Below, in pieces: positions 33,909-43,282 of a stretch of DNA of 64,000 nucleotides. The stretch is taken from the NCBI RefSeq assembly GCF_025642135.1, contig NZ_CP106793.1:3848001-3912000 (forward strand). Reading direction: 5' to 3'. Source of the stretch: Streptomyces cynarae. Its GTDB lineage: Bacteria; Actinomycetota; Actinomycetes; Streptomycetales; Streptomycetaceae. Both the position numbers and the translations under genes were made by a program. Position 1 is the stretch's first letter. Every line of letters begins with the position of its first letter. The notes below the pieces were generated by a model. It was not told the origin of the DNA. It saw nothing but the letters and a program-made list of their open reading frames with translations, and ran no database searches.

Positions 33909-34868
33909 TCAACCGTCGGCGTGAGCAGGCGGATTGACCGGCGAGTAGGCGTGGAACGCCCATCTCAGGGAGCTTGCGTGGTCGATCTGCACCACCTTGG
34001 CGATGTCGAACTCGACCACGCGCAGGGCTCCTGGGTACTTCTCGGCGCTGGCGGGGTTCCAGTCGATCCGGCTCCGCCCGGTCAGCTGCAGCGTGTGGCC
34101 GCTCTCCCAGTCCACGAAGAGCAGGCCTGTCACTGGGTTGAGATGCATGTTGCCCAGCGTCATGTAGAACTGGTTGCCGGCGTAGTCCGGCCAGACGATC
34201 TTGCGCGAGTCGACCACCGTGACGAATCCCGGCATGCCACCCCGGTGCGAGGAATCGGCTCCGTGCTCGGGCGAGAGACTCGCGATGAAGAACGTGTCGG
34301 CACCCCCGATCCACCGCTGCTGGTCTGCGCTGAGCTCTTTGCCGGTCACGGCCTGACCGGGGCCTTGGGGTGCGGTCTCCTTGATGGTGCGTGTCTGAAG
34401 GTACTTCGGGCAGTTGCCCAGTACCTGCTCGGTCCGCACGAGGAGGCGGTCCCCGTCCCGTCTGGCGACTCCGTTCATCCGGATCCGGCGCCGCGTCTGC
34501 GGCTGGAGGGCGAGCACTCCGATGTCCCGTTCGGTGTCGAAGACCTCGCGGAGTGGGTCACCCGGCGCAGGCAGTGCGTTGATGACGACGGTCCGTTCGT
34601 CCACAGGTTCGGCGAAACCGGGCGGCCCGTCCACGATGGTCGACCAGATCGCACCGCCATCGTCGGACCCGCCTATGACGAGCATGCGTTGGTCCCTGAT
34701 GAAGGGGACGAACCCCCGTGGGATTTCGGGGCCGAACATGGGAGAACCCCATCCCGGGCCGCCCTCGCCCGCCTGATGCTGGATCGCCTGCTCGCCCTCG
34801 TGTGCGAGGTTCTTCACGCTCGTCAATGCTCCTTCTGTCGACGCGACGGGCCGGACGGTTTGCGGCAT
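33909..34868 (-). CDS. PPOX-class (pyridoxamine 5'-phosphate oxidase-like) flavoprotein
   Basis: 319 aa from ATG 34868; the frame is open farther upstream (to 35714) but that part only mirrors the neighbouring hydrolase gene. Two split-barrel halves: LVIGGSDDGGAIWSTIVDGPPGFAEP and, C-terminally, DSSHRGGMPGFVTVVDSRKIVWPDYAGNQFYMTLGNMHLNP, followed by GLLFVDWESGHTLQLTGRSRIDW. This matches the long bacterial PPOX family proteins that bind FMN or F420; some are fused to ferredoxin reductases. Substrate unknown. AAGGCGGA lies upstream. Confidence 0.88.
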   Translation of the reverse strand: MPQTVRPVASTEGALTSVKNLAHEGEQAIQHQAGEGGPGWGSPMFGPEIPRGFVPFIRDQRMLVIGGSDDGGAIWSTIVDGPPGFAEPVDERTVVINALPAPGDPLREVFDTERDIGVLALQPQTRRRIRMNGVARRDGDRLLVRTEQVLGNCPKYLQTRTIKETAPQGPGQAVTGKELSADQQRWIGGADTFFIASLSPEHGADSSHRGGMPGFVTVVDSRKIVWPDYAGNQFYMTLGNMHLNPVTGLLFVDWESGHTLQLTGRSRIDWNPASAEKYPGALRVVEFDIAKVVQIDHASSLRWAFHAYSPVNPPAHADG

Positions 34869-35206
34869 CCATGTCCGCCTTGCGTTCCTCAGGTTGTCTT
34901 GGACCTCCCAGTTGTTGCGGAACTCCAGTGCTGCTGTTCCGCACCTGTCCTTGAGCAGCCGGCTGAACCCGGCCGCTCGGCGACTCCCCATCGCGCTCGG
35001 AAATGCCGCCATCGGCAGATGGGCGGGCCGTGGTTCGTGAAGGCCTTCCCGGCAGCGATCCGCTCCGGCGCACCAGCGCAGGCAACGCATGGCTGGGCAC
35101 CGCCTCTGTGCGCCTACCCACGGCGACGCGTCAGGAGCAGGGCGCCGTGACGACCTGAGTGCTGCGCCGCCTGGCGCACCGTGCGGAGGGAAGTGAGTGG
35201 GTCTGA
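34869..35206. other. intergenic stretch without a recognisable gene
   Basis: 338 bp between two minus-strand genes. A short minus-strand reading (SRRAAGFSRLLKDRCGTAAL) is open but not recognisable. Presumably holds the promoter of the PPOX gene. Confidence 0.4.
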
Positions 35207-36079
35207 CTACTTCCAGACGCGGTCGAGGAAGTCGGCGATCAGTGGGGCGATCTCCGGCAGATGGGTCTCGAGGGCGAAGTGTCCGGTGTCGAAGAGGTGG
35301 ACTTCGGCGTCGGGCAGGTCGCGGAGGTACGCGCGGGCCCCGGGCTCGGGGAAGAAGGGGTCGTTGCTTCCCCAGGTGATGAGGGTGGGCGGGGTGTGCC
35401 GGCGCAGCCACGCGTGCCAGTGGTCGTAGCGCTCGACGTTGGAGTGGTAGTCGAAGATCAGTGCCTGCTGGGCCTCCTTGCGCCCGGGCAGGTCCAGGAA
35501 GTGCTGGTCGATGATCCAGCCTTCGGGGGCGATGAGGCCGGGGCTGGTGACGCCGATCTCGTACTGGCTGCGGGTGCCGTCGAGGGTGAGCATGTCCTGG
35601 ATGGCGCCCTGGGCGCCGGGGGTCTCGGGGGTCAGGCCGACGAGCCCGCGGGCCGCGTCCGAGAGCCCTTCCTCGTAGGCGTTGCCGTTCTGCACGACGA
35701 GACCGGCGATCCACTCGGGGTGGCGTTCAGCGATGCGGAAGCCGATGGGCGCGCCGAAGTCGAAGACGTACATCACGAACCGGTCGAGGCCGAGGTTCTG
35801 GACAAAGCCCTCGGTGACGTCGGCGAGCCGGTCGAAGGAGTAGGTGAAGCCGTCCGGGACCTGGGTGTTGCCGAAGCCGGGGTAGTCCGGGGCGATCAGC
35901 CGGTAGTGCGGACCGAGCACGTCGATGAGGCGGCGGAACTGATGGGAACCGGACGGAAAGCCGTGCAGGAGCAGCAGCACGGGCGCGTCGACCCGGTCGG
36001 GGAGCGACTCCCGATAGAAGACGCGGACGCCGTCGACCTCAAGGTGGCGATGGACGGTGCGGGCGACTGAAGCGAGCAT
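35207..36079 (-). CDS. alpha/beta hydrolase, haloalkane dehalogenase/epoxide hydrolase-like
   Basis: 290 aa from ATG 36079. Oxyanion motif LLLHGFPSGSHQFR (HGFP), substrate motif APDYPGFG, nucleophile Asp107 in YVFDFGAPIGF (elbow with Asp rather than Ser), acid Asp240 in TWGSNDPFFPEPGA and base His267 in FDTGHFALETH. An Asp nucleophile points to dehalogenase or epoxide hydrolase chemistry rather than esterase. It is divergent from a CGNR zinc-finger regulator with 85 bp between starts, probably its repressor. Confidence 0.9.
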   Translation of the reverse strand: MLASVARTVHRHLEVDGVRVFYRESLPDRVDAPVLLLLHGFPSGSHQFRRLIDVLGPHYRLIAPDYPGFGNTQVPDGFTYSFDRLADVTEGFVQNLGLDRFVMYVFDFGAPIGFRIAERHPEWIAGLVVQNGNAYEEGLSDAARGLVGLTPETPGAQGAIQDMLTLDGTRSQYEIGVTSPGLIAPEGWIIDQHFLDLPGRKEAQQALIFDYHSNVERYDHWHAWLRRHTPPTLITWGSNDPFFPEPGARAYLRDLPDAEVHLFDTGHFALETHLPEIAPLIADFLDRVWK

Positions 36080-36164
36080 GTCTAATCCTTTGTTCGATGT
36101 TCGATGCATTAGGTATACCCAAGGCTGGTCTAACGTGTCAAGGCGAGGATGTACCATTAGCTCT

Positions 36165-36722
36165 ATGAGTGATCTCGTGCCGCTGACCGGAGAACCCCTG
36201 GCGCTGGACCTGGTGAACACCCGCCCGTCCGCCGGTGACCTGCTCGCGACCCCGGAGGACCTGCTGGCCTGGTGGGCCCTCGAGGTGGACCGTCTCCCGG
36301 ACGAGGTGCCTCAGGAGGTGACCGCCGCCGACCTGGCCGCCGTGCGCGCCGTACGAGAGCGCGCCGCCCGCGCCCTCGATCAGGTCCGCCGAGGCGACGA
36401 ACCCTCGGCCGCCGACTTGGAGGCGCTCAACCAGGCGCAGCGTGCCGCCCCGGCGATCAGTGAGCTGACGTGGAACGGGTCGGCGGTGGTCGCCACACGC
36501 CGACGCGACGGCTCACCGGGCCTGCGGCTGGCCGCAAGCCTCGCGGAGGCCGCCGCCGAACTGCTGGCGGACCCTGCGGTCGCCAGGATCCGGGAGTGCG
36601 AGGCCGACGACTGCGTGATGCTCTTCCTGCCCGCCCATCCGCGCCGCCGCTGGTGCTCCGCCGCCCGCTGCGGCAACCGGGTGCGCGTCGCCCGCCACTA
36701 CCAGCGGCACAAGGCCGGATAG
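36165..36722 (+). CDS. CGNR zinc-finger / ABATE-domain regulator
   Basis: 185 aa. N-terminal ABATE domain (LTGEPLALDLVNTRPSAGDLL) and C-terminal CGNR zinc finger (CEADDCVMLFLP..RRRWCSAARCGNRVRVARHYQRHK) with four cysteines. Proteins of this kind act as transcription regulators and often lie next to stress or catabolic enzymes. ATG 36165. The short AT-rich intergenic region (36080-36164) is shared with the divergent hydrolase. Confidence 0.92.
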   Translation: MSDLVPLTGEPLALDLVNTRPSAGDLLATPEDLLAWWALEVDRLPDEVPQEVTAADLAAVRAVRERAARALDQVRRGDEPSAADLEALNQAQRAAPAISELTWNGSAVVATRRRDGSPGLRLAASLAEAAAELLADPAVARIRECEADDCVMLFLPAHPRRRWCSAARCGNRVRVARHYQRHKAG

Positions 36723-36934
36723 CGCAAACGTCCCGTCACTCACGTCCGGCGTGAAAGCCCGCGAGGAGACGTCGCCTCACACGACCTGGGCTCTCTCGAG
36801 CATGCGCCGTGGCTCTGGCCGGCTGCATCAGTCATGTGGCTCCTTATGCGGGGTGCAAGCGCAGTGACTTATGGACTGCACAGATGAGCTCAGGTATCCG
36901 TGCAAGCCGACCGACCGGGTAGCGGCGTATCGCT

Positions 36935-37759
36935 CTAGACGCTTTGCCCGGAAGCATGCAAAAGATCGAACGTTTGCTCTGCGAGTCGGTCTCGAAAGTC
37001 GGGGTCAAGGGCCATGGGGTTCGGCAGGGCCGGCCGCCTCTCGTCCAGGTACTGCCCGGCCCACCCACTGGTGGACAAGGCGGCATCGACCACATTGCGC
37101 GCTCCGTGCGAGACCGAGTCGCCGCCGATGTCGAACATGGCGTGCAGGAGCGCCGTCCTGATGACCCCCGGGTGCACGCTTACGGCGTCCGGCTCTGGAG
37201 GGGGTGCTTGCTCGACCAGCCACCGGGCGTGGGCGACCAGGGCCAACTTTGAGCGCGCGTACGCGATCGTGGCGCTGTAGCGGGAACGCTCCAGATTGAG
37301 GTCTTCCGGGTCGAGCGAAGCGGACAGATGCGTCGCCGAAGCGACGTGTACTACTCGGCCGCCGGATGTAAGAAGCAACGGGGTGAGACGCTCCGTGAGC
37401 AGCACGGCCGCGAGGTAGTTCGTCTGGAGAGTCGCTTCATTGCCGTCGTGACTGAGCTGACGCCGTGGTGATCCCGGGCGGCCGGCGTTGTTGATGAGCA
37501 CATCGACCCGATCGGTGTTCTTCGAGATGTCAAAGGCGAGCGCGTCTACCGCGGCCAGGCTGTCGAAGTCAGCCTGCATGTAGCGCACCTCTCCAGGGCA
37601 CGCAGCGCGGAGTTCCTTCAATTGCTCAGTCACGTCTTGTGGCCTTTGTGGGCCATGCACGATCAACTGCGCCACGCGTGGTGCCAGCAGCCGGGCAGCG
37701 GCTTCCCCAATGCCACTGGTCGCGCCAGTGAGGACCACGGTCATGTCCTGTGTACTCAA
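36935..37759 (-). CDS. short-chain dehydrogenase/reductase (classical SDR)
   Basis: 274 aa from TTG 37759, chosen because GGAG is at 7 nt spacing; ATG 37744 has none. NAD(P)-binding TGATSGIG, NNAG, catalytic Ser (VASATH) and YARSK (YxxxK). C-terminal region variable. Retinol-dehydrogenase-like oxidoreductase of unknown substrate. A nearby 31-bp repeat lies 94 bp upstream. Confidence 0.88.
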   Translation of the reverse strand: MSTQDMTVVLTGATSGIGEAAARLLAPRVAQLIVHGPQRPQDVTEQLKELRAACPGEVRYMQADFDSLAAVDALAFDISKNTDRVDVLINNAGRPGSPRRQLSHDGNEATLQTNYLAAVLLTERLTPLLLTSGGRVVHVASATHLSASLDPEDLNLERSRYSATIAYARSKLALVAHARWLVEQAPPPEPDAVSVHPGVIRTALLHAMFDIGGDSVSHGARNVVDAALSTSGWAGQYLDERRPALPNPMALDPDFRDRLAEQTFDLLHASGQSV

Positions 37760-37852
37760 TGGGATCTCCGGTCACTCGGGGAACGCAGGGTCGGGAGCCG
37801 CACACCTTGACGACTGGGCACTGGCCACTGTGCCGGTGTTGGGACGCTGGCG

Positions 37853-37883
37853 CACCCGGGTGAGGCACTGGTCGAATCCCTGG
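37853..37883. repeat. dispersed 31-bp repeat, copy 1
   Basis: Starts CACCCGGGTGAGGCACTGGT and differs at 3 positions from 58621-58651. Both copies lie about 95-130 bp upstream of a minus-strand gene start, in the same orientation. Confidence 0.7.
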
Positions 37884-38133
37884 TGAGGGCGTAGGCGCAG
37901 ACAGCAGCGCTGAACCCTGGCTGCCCAGCCGTTCCCGTCACGCAGAGGGAGCCACCTGACCGGGTCCCGAGACGCCGAGCCCACTCGGAAGCGATCAGTT
38001 GTGTCCATGGGCGACGATCAGCCCGCGGCCTGACCGGCCCCCCCCCCATGCCTCGCACCAGAGTCAGGCGCGTCAGGCGGGAAGTTGTCACGGACGCAGG
38101 AGAGTTGAACGGCCACTCGATAGACACCACGTT

Positions 38134-38146
38134 GGACACAGTGTCC
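38134..38146. promoter_or_regulatory. operator-like palindrome GGACAC-A-GTGTCC
   Basis: Perfect 6-bp arms around one base, 73 bp upstream of the hydrolase start. The binding protein is not identified; a TetR-type site is possible. Confidence 0.5.
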
Positions 38147-38218
38147 GATCGCCCATAAGGTCGTTCCTGAGCGCTGCTGGGCGCGCGCATTCGTGACTGA
38201 TCTGAAAGCAGACTTTTC

Positions 38219-38905
38219 GTGACTGATGGGATTCCCCGTCCGACTTTGTTCCTGGTTCACGGGGCATGGCACGGCGCATGGTGCTGGGAGAAGCTCACGC
38301 CGGTACTCGAGGCCGAGGGGTGGCGCGTTCGGACGATTGACCTGCCGAGCACCGGCGGAAGTGCGGGCGTGCTGGACGACGCGCAGGCGCTCCTGGGCGA
38401 GCTGAAGCTCATCGACGGACCCGTGGTGGTCGTCGCGCATTCCTACGGAGGTGTAGCGGTCAGCCAGGCGGTCGCCGATGCAGGGAATGTCTCACACATC
38501 ATCTATCTGACAGGGCTTCAGCTCGACATCGGCGAGAGCGTTCTGGGCTTCGCCGGCGCTCCTGTTCCACCGGAGCCGCGCGACCTCGAGCCCGTGCCGG
38601 CTGATCCGATCGCGATGTTCTACGGTGCCGTGCCCCGACCCGAGGCCGAGGAGGCCGTCAAGCGGCTGGTGCCGCAGAGTACGAGGTCTCTCTGGGACGT
38701 CCTGACCAAGGCGGCGTGGCGAACCGTCCCGTCGACGTACATCGTCTGCGAGGACGACCAGGCTCTCCCTGTTCAGGCCCAGCAGGTGCTGGCGGAACGG
38801 TCGGGAGTGGTCCACCGCATCACCGGCGACCACTCGCCGTTCCTGTCGAAGCCGGTGGAACTTGCGGCCCTTCTCTCGAAGATCGCACTCGAGTCGGGCC
38901 GCTGA
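38219..38905 (+). CDS. alpha/beta hydrolase (salicylate-esterase/hydroxynitrile-lyase-like)
   Basis: 228 aa from GTG 38219 (weak ribosome-binding site). Motifs: LVHGAWHGAWCWEKL, nucleophile Ser in VAHSYGGVAV, acid in CEDDQALPV, and His in TGDHSPFLSKP. This is the compact alpha/beta hydrolase subfamily of plant MES/hydroxynitrile lyases and bacterial homologues. Substrate unknown, presumably a small ester. Confidence 0.9.
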   Translation: MTDGIPRPTLFLVHGAWHGAWCWEKLTPVLEAEGWRVRTIDLPSTGGSAGVLDDAQALLGELKLIDGPVVVVAHSYGGVAVSQAVADAGNVSHIIYLTGLQLDIGESVLGFAGAPVPPEPRDLEPVPADPIAMFYGAVPRPEAEEAVKRLVPQSTRSLWDVLTKAAWRTVPSTYIVCEDDQALPVQAQQVLAERSGVVHRITGDHSPFLSKPVELAALLSKIALESGR

Positions 38906-39046
38906 GTTCCGGCCGCGCCCCCACGCGAGTAGTCACCCCAGTTGATCACTTGGCGGCGTCCGCTGCCGTGTCCCACATCCCGGTGTACGGGCATGCGGGT
39001 CGGTGCCGGTGCTGCCCAGCAGGTAACAGTGCAGAAGGAGAACGTG

Positions 39047-40264
39047 GTGAACAGCAACAGCCACCTGGACGAAACGGGTGCGCCGTCCAGGGACGCCATC
39101 CGAGCCGAACTTGTCGGCCGGGCCGTCGCCCTGCAGCCGCTGCTGCGGGACCAGGCGGCGCGCGGCGAGTCGGATCGCGTCCTGCCGGTGGAGGTCGTCG
39201 ACGCCCTGGCCGATGCGGGCGTCTTCCGGCTGCTGACCCCCAAGCGGTATGGCGGCCATGAGACCGACCTGCGGACCTTGACCGAAGTGTCCGAGGCCCT
39301 CGGGGAGGGTGATGGCTCGGCGGCCTGGGTCGGCATGATCATCGCGGTGACCAACTGGATGGCATGCCTTTTCCCCGAAAAGGCCCAGGAGGAAATCTTC
39401 GGCGCTGATCCGGACGCTCGTGTGACCGGTGTGGCGGCACCGACGGGCATGGGCGAGCGGGTGACGGGCGGCTGGCGCGTCAGCGGGCGGTGGTCGTTCA
39501 ACTCTGGTGCTCCCTACGCCACCTGGGCTGCGGTCGGCGCACTGCTGAAGGACGAGAGCGGAGCGGTCGTCGACCAGGCGCTCGTCCTTATCCCCGCCTC
39601 CGAGCTGGCCGTCGAGGACACCTGGCACACCGCGGGCATGAAGGCGACCGCGAGCAACACCCTGATCGGGCGGGACGTGTTCGTTCCCGAGCACCGCGTG
39701 CTGTCGGTCCCCGCCGCGGCGGAGGGCGTCTATCCGCGTGCCTCGCTGGACGAGACGCTGTACGCCTCGGCGTTCGGGCCGATGCTGTTGCTGTGCCTGG
39801 TCGGCCCCCTGCTCGGACTGGGGAAAGCGGCGCTGAACGTAGCAGTGGACGCAGCCGCGGAGAAGCCTTTGTCCTTCACCGTTCACAGCAGGCAGGCAGA
39901 CTCGGTCGGAGTCCAGATACAGCTGGCCGAGGCCGCGCTGAGACTGGAGACGGCCCGCCTGCACACCTACCGAGCCGTCGACGAGGTCGATAGGGCCTCC
40001 ACCTCCGGCAGCACCCTGGACTACACCGCACGCGCACACATCAGGGCCCGAGCCGGCTTCGCCGCGCAGCAGGTGCTCGAGGCGGTCAGCACCCTCCTGA
40101 ACGTGCACGGCGCATCCTCGTTCGCCGACGTCGGCCCCCTCCAGCGCATCTGGCGGGATGCCAACGTCGCAGCACGTCACGCCGGCCTGGTCCCCTCGGT
40201 CGGCCTGGAGGTCTACGGCAAATCCCTCCTCGGCATCAGCGAGCGGGTCAGTCTGATGGTCTGA
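39047..40264 (+). CDS. acyl-CoA dehydrogenase-fold flavin monooxygenase (HsaA/DszC-like)
   Basis: 405 aa; GTG 39047 follows AAGGAG at 6 nt spacing (GTG 39044 possible). Acyl-CoA dehydrogenase fold: N-terminal PKRYGGHETDLRTL, middle GGWRVSGRWSFNSGAPYATW (characteristic of group D monooxygenases rather than dehydrogenases), C-terminal helical bundle with LNVHGASSFADVGPLQRIWRDANVAARHAGL. It likely hydroxylates an aromatic or other substrate with reduced flavin supplied by a separate reductase. The tetR downstream may regulate it. Followed by a strong hairpin. Confidence 0.9.
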   Translation: MNSNSHLDETGAPSRDAIRAELVGRAVALQPLLRDQAARGESDRVLPVEVVDALADAGVFRLLTPKRYGGHETDLRTLTEVSEALGEGDGSAAWVGMIIAVTNWMACLFPEKAQEEIFGADPDARVTGVAAPTGMGERVTGGWRVSGRWSFNSGAPYATWAAVGALLKDESGAVVDQALVLIPASELAVEDTWHTAGMKATASNTLIGRDVFVPEHRVLSVPAAAEGVYPRASLDETLYASAFGPMLLLCLVGPLLGLGKAALNVAVDAAAEKPLSFTVHSRQADSVGVQIQLAEAALRLETARLHTYRAVDEVDRASTSGSTLDYTARAHIRARAGFAAQQVLEAVSTLLNVHGASSFADVGPLQRIWRDANVAARHAGLVPSVGLEVYGKSLLGISERVSLMV

Positions 40265-40278
40265 TCCCGGCCTCCGTC

Positions 40279-40315
40279 ACACCGTACGGCGGTCTGGAAG
40301 CGCGCCGTACGGTGT
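40279..40315 (+). terminator. terminator after the flavin monooxygenase gene
   Basis: Perfect 13-bp arms (40279-40291 and 40303-40315), 11-nt loop, 15 nt after the stop. Confidence 0.85.
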
Positions 40316-40378
40316 AGACAGGCCTGCCCCCATGACCTGCGCGGAACACCCTTCTGTTCGGTTATCTAGGATGCCTGT

Positions 40379-41014
40379 ATGCCTTCCACAACCCGACGAC
40401 CCTCCCAAGCGGCCGACCGGCGAGCCGCACTGGAAAAGCGGATCCTGTCCGTGCTCGAGGAGTGCCTGCGGGACGGTGGGACCTTCACCGAGCTGAGCGT
40501 GGAGCAGATCGCACAGGCCGCGGGTATCTCCCGTTCGACGTTCTACCTCTACTTCCGCGACAAGGTGGACGTGCTGCTCCGGCTGAGTGGCTCCCTCAAG
40601 AGGGAAAGTTACGAGATCGCGGCGTCCTGGAGGCCCACGGGCCCCGACGGTGGCCTGGAGGGCCTGGCCCGGACCTACGAGTTGATCCTGCGGCATTACC
40701 GCGAACATGCGGCGCTGCTCGCGGCGATCAACGAGGTGGCCACATACGACCCTGCAGTCCGCGAGGCGTGGACGGCCGACCAGGACCGTTTCATCGGCAA
40801 CCTCGTGACAGTGCTGAAGGAAGAGCAGCGGGCCGGTCGGACCCCGACGGACATCGACCCCGAACTCGCTGCCAAGGTGATCGTCCAGGGAGGCGGTCAG
40901 GTCCTCGCTCAGCAGGTCTCGAACGGTGACAGCAGCGAGGATGCCGTCGTTGCCCGTGAGCTGGCCCGTAGCTACTGGTACGGCGTGTATCGCCGCCCGC
41001 AAGCTGACCGCTGA
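40379..41014 (+). CDS. TetR/AcrR family regulator
   Basis: 211 aa, ATG 40379 with weak AGGA. HTH LSVEQIAQAAGISRSTFYLYFRDKVDVLLRL at about residues 42-72. C-terminal effector domain RTYELILRHYREHAALLAAINEVATYDPAVREAW is of the TetR_C type common in actinobacteria. Lies downstream of the monooxygenase, same strand; may regulate it or the convergent SDR. Confidence 0.9.
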   Translation: MPSTTRRPSQAADRRAALEKRILSVLEECLRDGGTFTELSVEQIAQAAGISRSTFYLYFRDKVDVLLRLSGSLKRESYEIAASWRPTGPDGGLEGLARTYELILRHYREHAALLAAINEVATYDPAVREAWTADQDRFIGNLVTVLKEEQRAGRTPTDIDPELAAKVIVQGGGQVLAQQVSNGDSSEDAVVARELARSYWYGVYRRPQADR

Positions 41015-41293
41015 CGGACGGCACCGCGGCCTGAACGCCGTAGGCGGTCATGGGGAGCGTACGAGTCGGGGTGATGCCATCACCGACGGCAAGCCGTTGC
41101 GGGTCGACGGCGTTGCGGTCCAGCGAGCGGTGACGTCGGCAGCCGCTCACAAGCTGGGGGCGGGGCGTAGCGAAGATCGGGTGGTGTTCGCCCCGGTGCG
41201 CTGACCGTTTGCTCGGCGGTCTTTCCGGCCCGTTGACCGGCCTCGCGGGCAGAAGATCACGAATGCACGCCGGATGCCGAGGGGACGCGGTCT

Positions 41294-42253
41294 TCAGCGG
41301 ATGGCGTCGGCGGCGTATTCCCAGAGTCGGTCCGCTGCCCGTCGGTCGAGCGCGTGGGCGGCCACGCCACCGGGCTCCTCCTCGTCGCCGTGGACGACCC
41401 GAGCCTCCTGGTTGTCCTCGAAGTACCGGCCGGTCACACCCTTCAACAGCGGTGACGCGGCCAGCAGCACGGAGGTCGCTGCTCCCTGGGCGGGAGTCTT
41501 GTAGTGCGGCAGCGGGGTGAGGTTTCCCTCGTCGTCCATCACTCCGAACGCGCGCATGGTGTCGTCGTCGAGATGACGCTGGAGATTGGTGAGGATGTAG
41601 CCCGGGTTGAGCGCGTTGACTGTGATCCCGTCGTCCACCCAGCGGCGGGCAGCCACGGTGAACAGGACCTCGGCGGACTTGGACTGCCCATAGGCCGCCC
41701 AGGGCTCGTACGGGCGCTGCGTGAAGTGAGGGTCGTCGAAGTCGAAGGGCACCTTGCGATGTGCGCCGGAACTGACGACGACGATCCGAGCCGATCCCGC
41801 TGCGCGCAACGGGGCGCGCAGTGCGGTGGCAAGGGCGAAGTGCCCGAGGAAGTTGGTGGCGAGCTGCATCTCCCAGCCGCGAGTGGTGATGGTTCGCTTG
41901 GGCAGGGCCATGATCCCGGCGTTGGCGACGAGGATGTCGAGCGGTCCTCCCCATGCCCGCGCGAAGGAGTCGACCGACGCCAGATCCGACAGGTCGAGTG
42001 CCTCGGCCCGCACCGGGCCGGCACCGGAAACGGCGGAGAGCTCGCGGATGAGCGGCTCTGCGGACGCCGGCCGACGAGTGGCGATCGTGACCTCTGCGCC
42101 GGCGGCGGCCAGGGCCCGGACGGTCTCGGTACCGATGCCGGAGGCGCCGCCGGTGACCACGGCGCGACGGCCGGTGAGATCCACACCGTCGATCACCTCG
42201 GCGGCGGTGGCGGAGGAGTCGAAGGGGGTGGTCAGACGGGGGTCGGCGTTCAC
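41294..42253 (-). CDS. SDR family oxidoreductase (retinol-dehydrogenase-like)
   Basis: 319 aa from GTG 42253 with AAAGG at 7 nt; the frame runs open to 43150 only because it mirrors the divergent AraC gene. TGGASGIG nucleotide-binding motif, VANAG, VVSSGAHRKVPFDFDD, active YGQSK, and a long C-terminus. Related to protochlorophyllide/retinol dehydrogenase-type SDRs. Divergent from the AraC regulator, probably its target. Confidence 0.9.
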   Translation of the reverse strand: MNADPRLTTPFDSSATAAEVIDGVDLTGRRAVVTGGASGIGTETVRALAAAGAEVTIATRRPASAEPLIRELSAVSGAGPVRAEALDLSDLASVDSFARAWGGPLDILVANAGIMALPKRTITTRGWEMQLATNFLGHFALATALRAPLRAAGSARIVVVSSGAHRKVPFDFDDPHFTQRPYEPWAAYGQSKSAEVLFTVAARRWVDDGITVNALNPGYILTNLQRHLDDDTMRAFGVMDDEGNLTPLPHYKTPAQGAATSVLLAASPLLKGVTGRYFEDNQEARVVHGDEEEPGGVAAHALDRRAADRLWEYAADAIR

Positions 42254-42373
42254 CAGGGTGCCTTTCCAAAGTGGGATCGCTGTCACAAATCCTGACCTTA
42301 GGACTACAACCCTGGACGCCCTATGATTGATCGTCCCCAATGCTTTAGTCATCGTCCGATGGAGGTGCCGCTC

Positions 42374-43282
42374 GTGGATCCTCTGGAGGATGTGCTGGCC
42401 CTGCTGGAAACACGCAGCCACCTGTCCACGAGTCTGGTGGCGGGCGGGCAGTGGGCCGTGCGGTTCGACGCCCCGTCCGGAGTGAAGTTCAACGCCGTAC
42501 GACGCGGTGGCTGCGTGCTCGAGGTCGACGGTGTCGGGGAGACGATCGCTCTGGCGGCGGGTGACTGCTATCTCCTCACCCGCCCGCGCGCCTTCACTCT
42601 CAGCAGCGGCCCGGAAGCTGCTCCGATCAGTGCGCGGGCCATCTTCGCCCAGGTCGAAGGCGGTGTCGCACGAGTCGGTGACGGCGACGAGGTGCTGCTC
42701 ATCGGCGGCCGCTTCTCCTTCGGCGCCCGAGCGCACGAACTGTTGCTCGACACTCTGCCGCCGGTCATTCATTTGCCTGCCGGAACCAGCCAGGCGGAGG
42801 CCGTGGAATGGGCGCTCGCCGCGATCGACCGGGAGTTGCTGCACAGACCGCCGGCCTCGACGCTGATGGCGGAACATCTCGCCGTCGTCATGCTGATCCA
42901 TGTGCTGCGTCTCCACCTCGCGCGCGAGCCGCTGGCGGTGTCCGGGTGGCTGGCCGGTCTTGCCGATCCCGCGGTGGCCGCCGCCCTGCGCGCCATGCAC
43001 GAGGCCCCGGCGTATTCCTGGACGGTGGCTGAACTGGCGCGCCTCGGGGCGGTGTCCCGATCGACTCTCGCCGCACGCTTCAAGGACACGGTCGGTCAGG
43101 GACCCCTCGAATACCTGACGCGATGGCGCATCGAACTTGCGTCCCGGCATCTGCGGGACGGTACCGAGACGGTGGCATCCATCGCCCGGTCTGTGGGCTA
43201 TGGATCCGAGAGCGCGTTGAGCGTCGCTTTCAAGCGGGTCATGGGAATGTCGCCCCGTGACTACCGCAGGCAGCCAGGCTGA
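42374..43282 (+). CDS. AraC family regulator with cupin_6 sensor
   Basis: 302 aa from GTG 42374 behind GGAGG at 42361-42365. N-terminal cupin-like domain (FDAPSGVKFNAVRRGGCVLEVDG, then LLTRPRAFTLSSG) and C-terminal double HTH (YSWTVAELARLGAVSRSTLAARF and TVASIARSVGYGSESALSVAFKRVMGMSPRDYR). Typical activator of a divergent SDR gene. Its 3' end overlaps the convergent phosphatase-like gene by 22 bp. Confidence 0.92.
   Translation: MDPLEDVLALLETRSHLSTSLVAGGQWAVRFDAPSGVKFNAVRRGGCVLEVDGVGETIALAAGDCYLLTRPRAFTLSSGPEAAPISARAIFAQVEGGVARVGDGDEVLLIGGRFSFGARAHELLLDTLPPVIHLPAGTSQAEAVEWALAAIDRELLHRPPASTLMAEHLAVVMLIHVLRLHLAREPLAVSGWLAGLADPAVAAALRAMHEAPAYSWTVAELARLGAVSRSTLAARFKDTVGQGPLEYLTRWRIELASRHLRDGTETVASIARSVGYGSESALSVAFKRVMGMSPRDYRRQPG

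Larger units (their letters stand above)
37760..38218. other. divergent intergenic region with palindrome, poly-C tract and dispersed repeat
   Basis: 459 bp with no convincing gene. It holds a dispersed 31-bp repeat (37853-37883), a run of 10 C (38038-38047) and the operator-like palindrome at 38134-38146. Confidence 0.5.

Noticed and set aside
34869..35714. Upstream extension of the PPOX gene to a 601-aa protein
   Set aside because: The extension mirrors the hydrolase gene in an antisense frame; ATG 34868 fits the family length.
42254..43150. Extension of the SDR frame to 618 aa
   Set aside because: The extra part is antisense to the AraC gene; GTG 42253 has a proper ribosome-binding site and gives SDR length.
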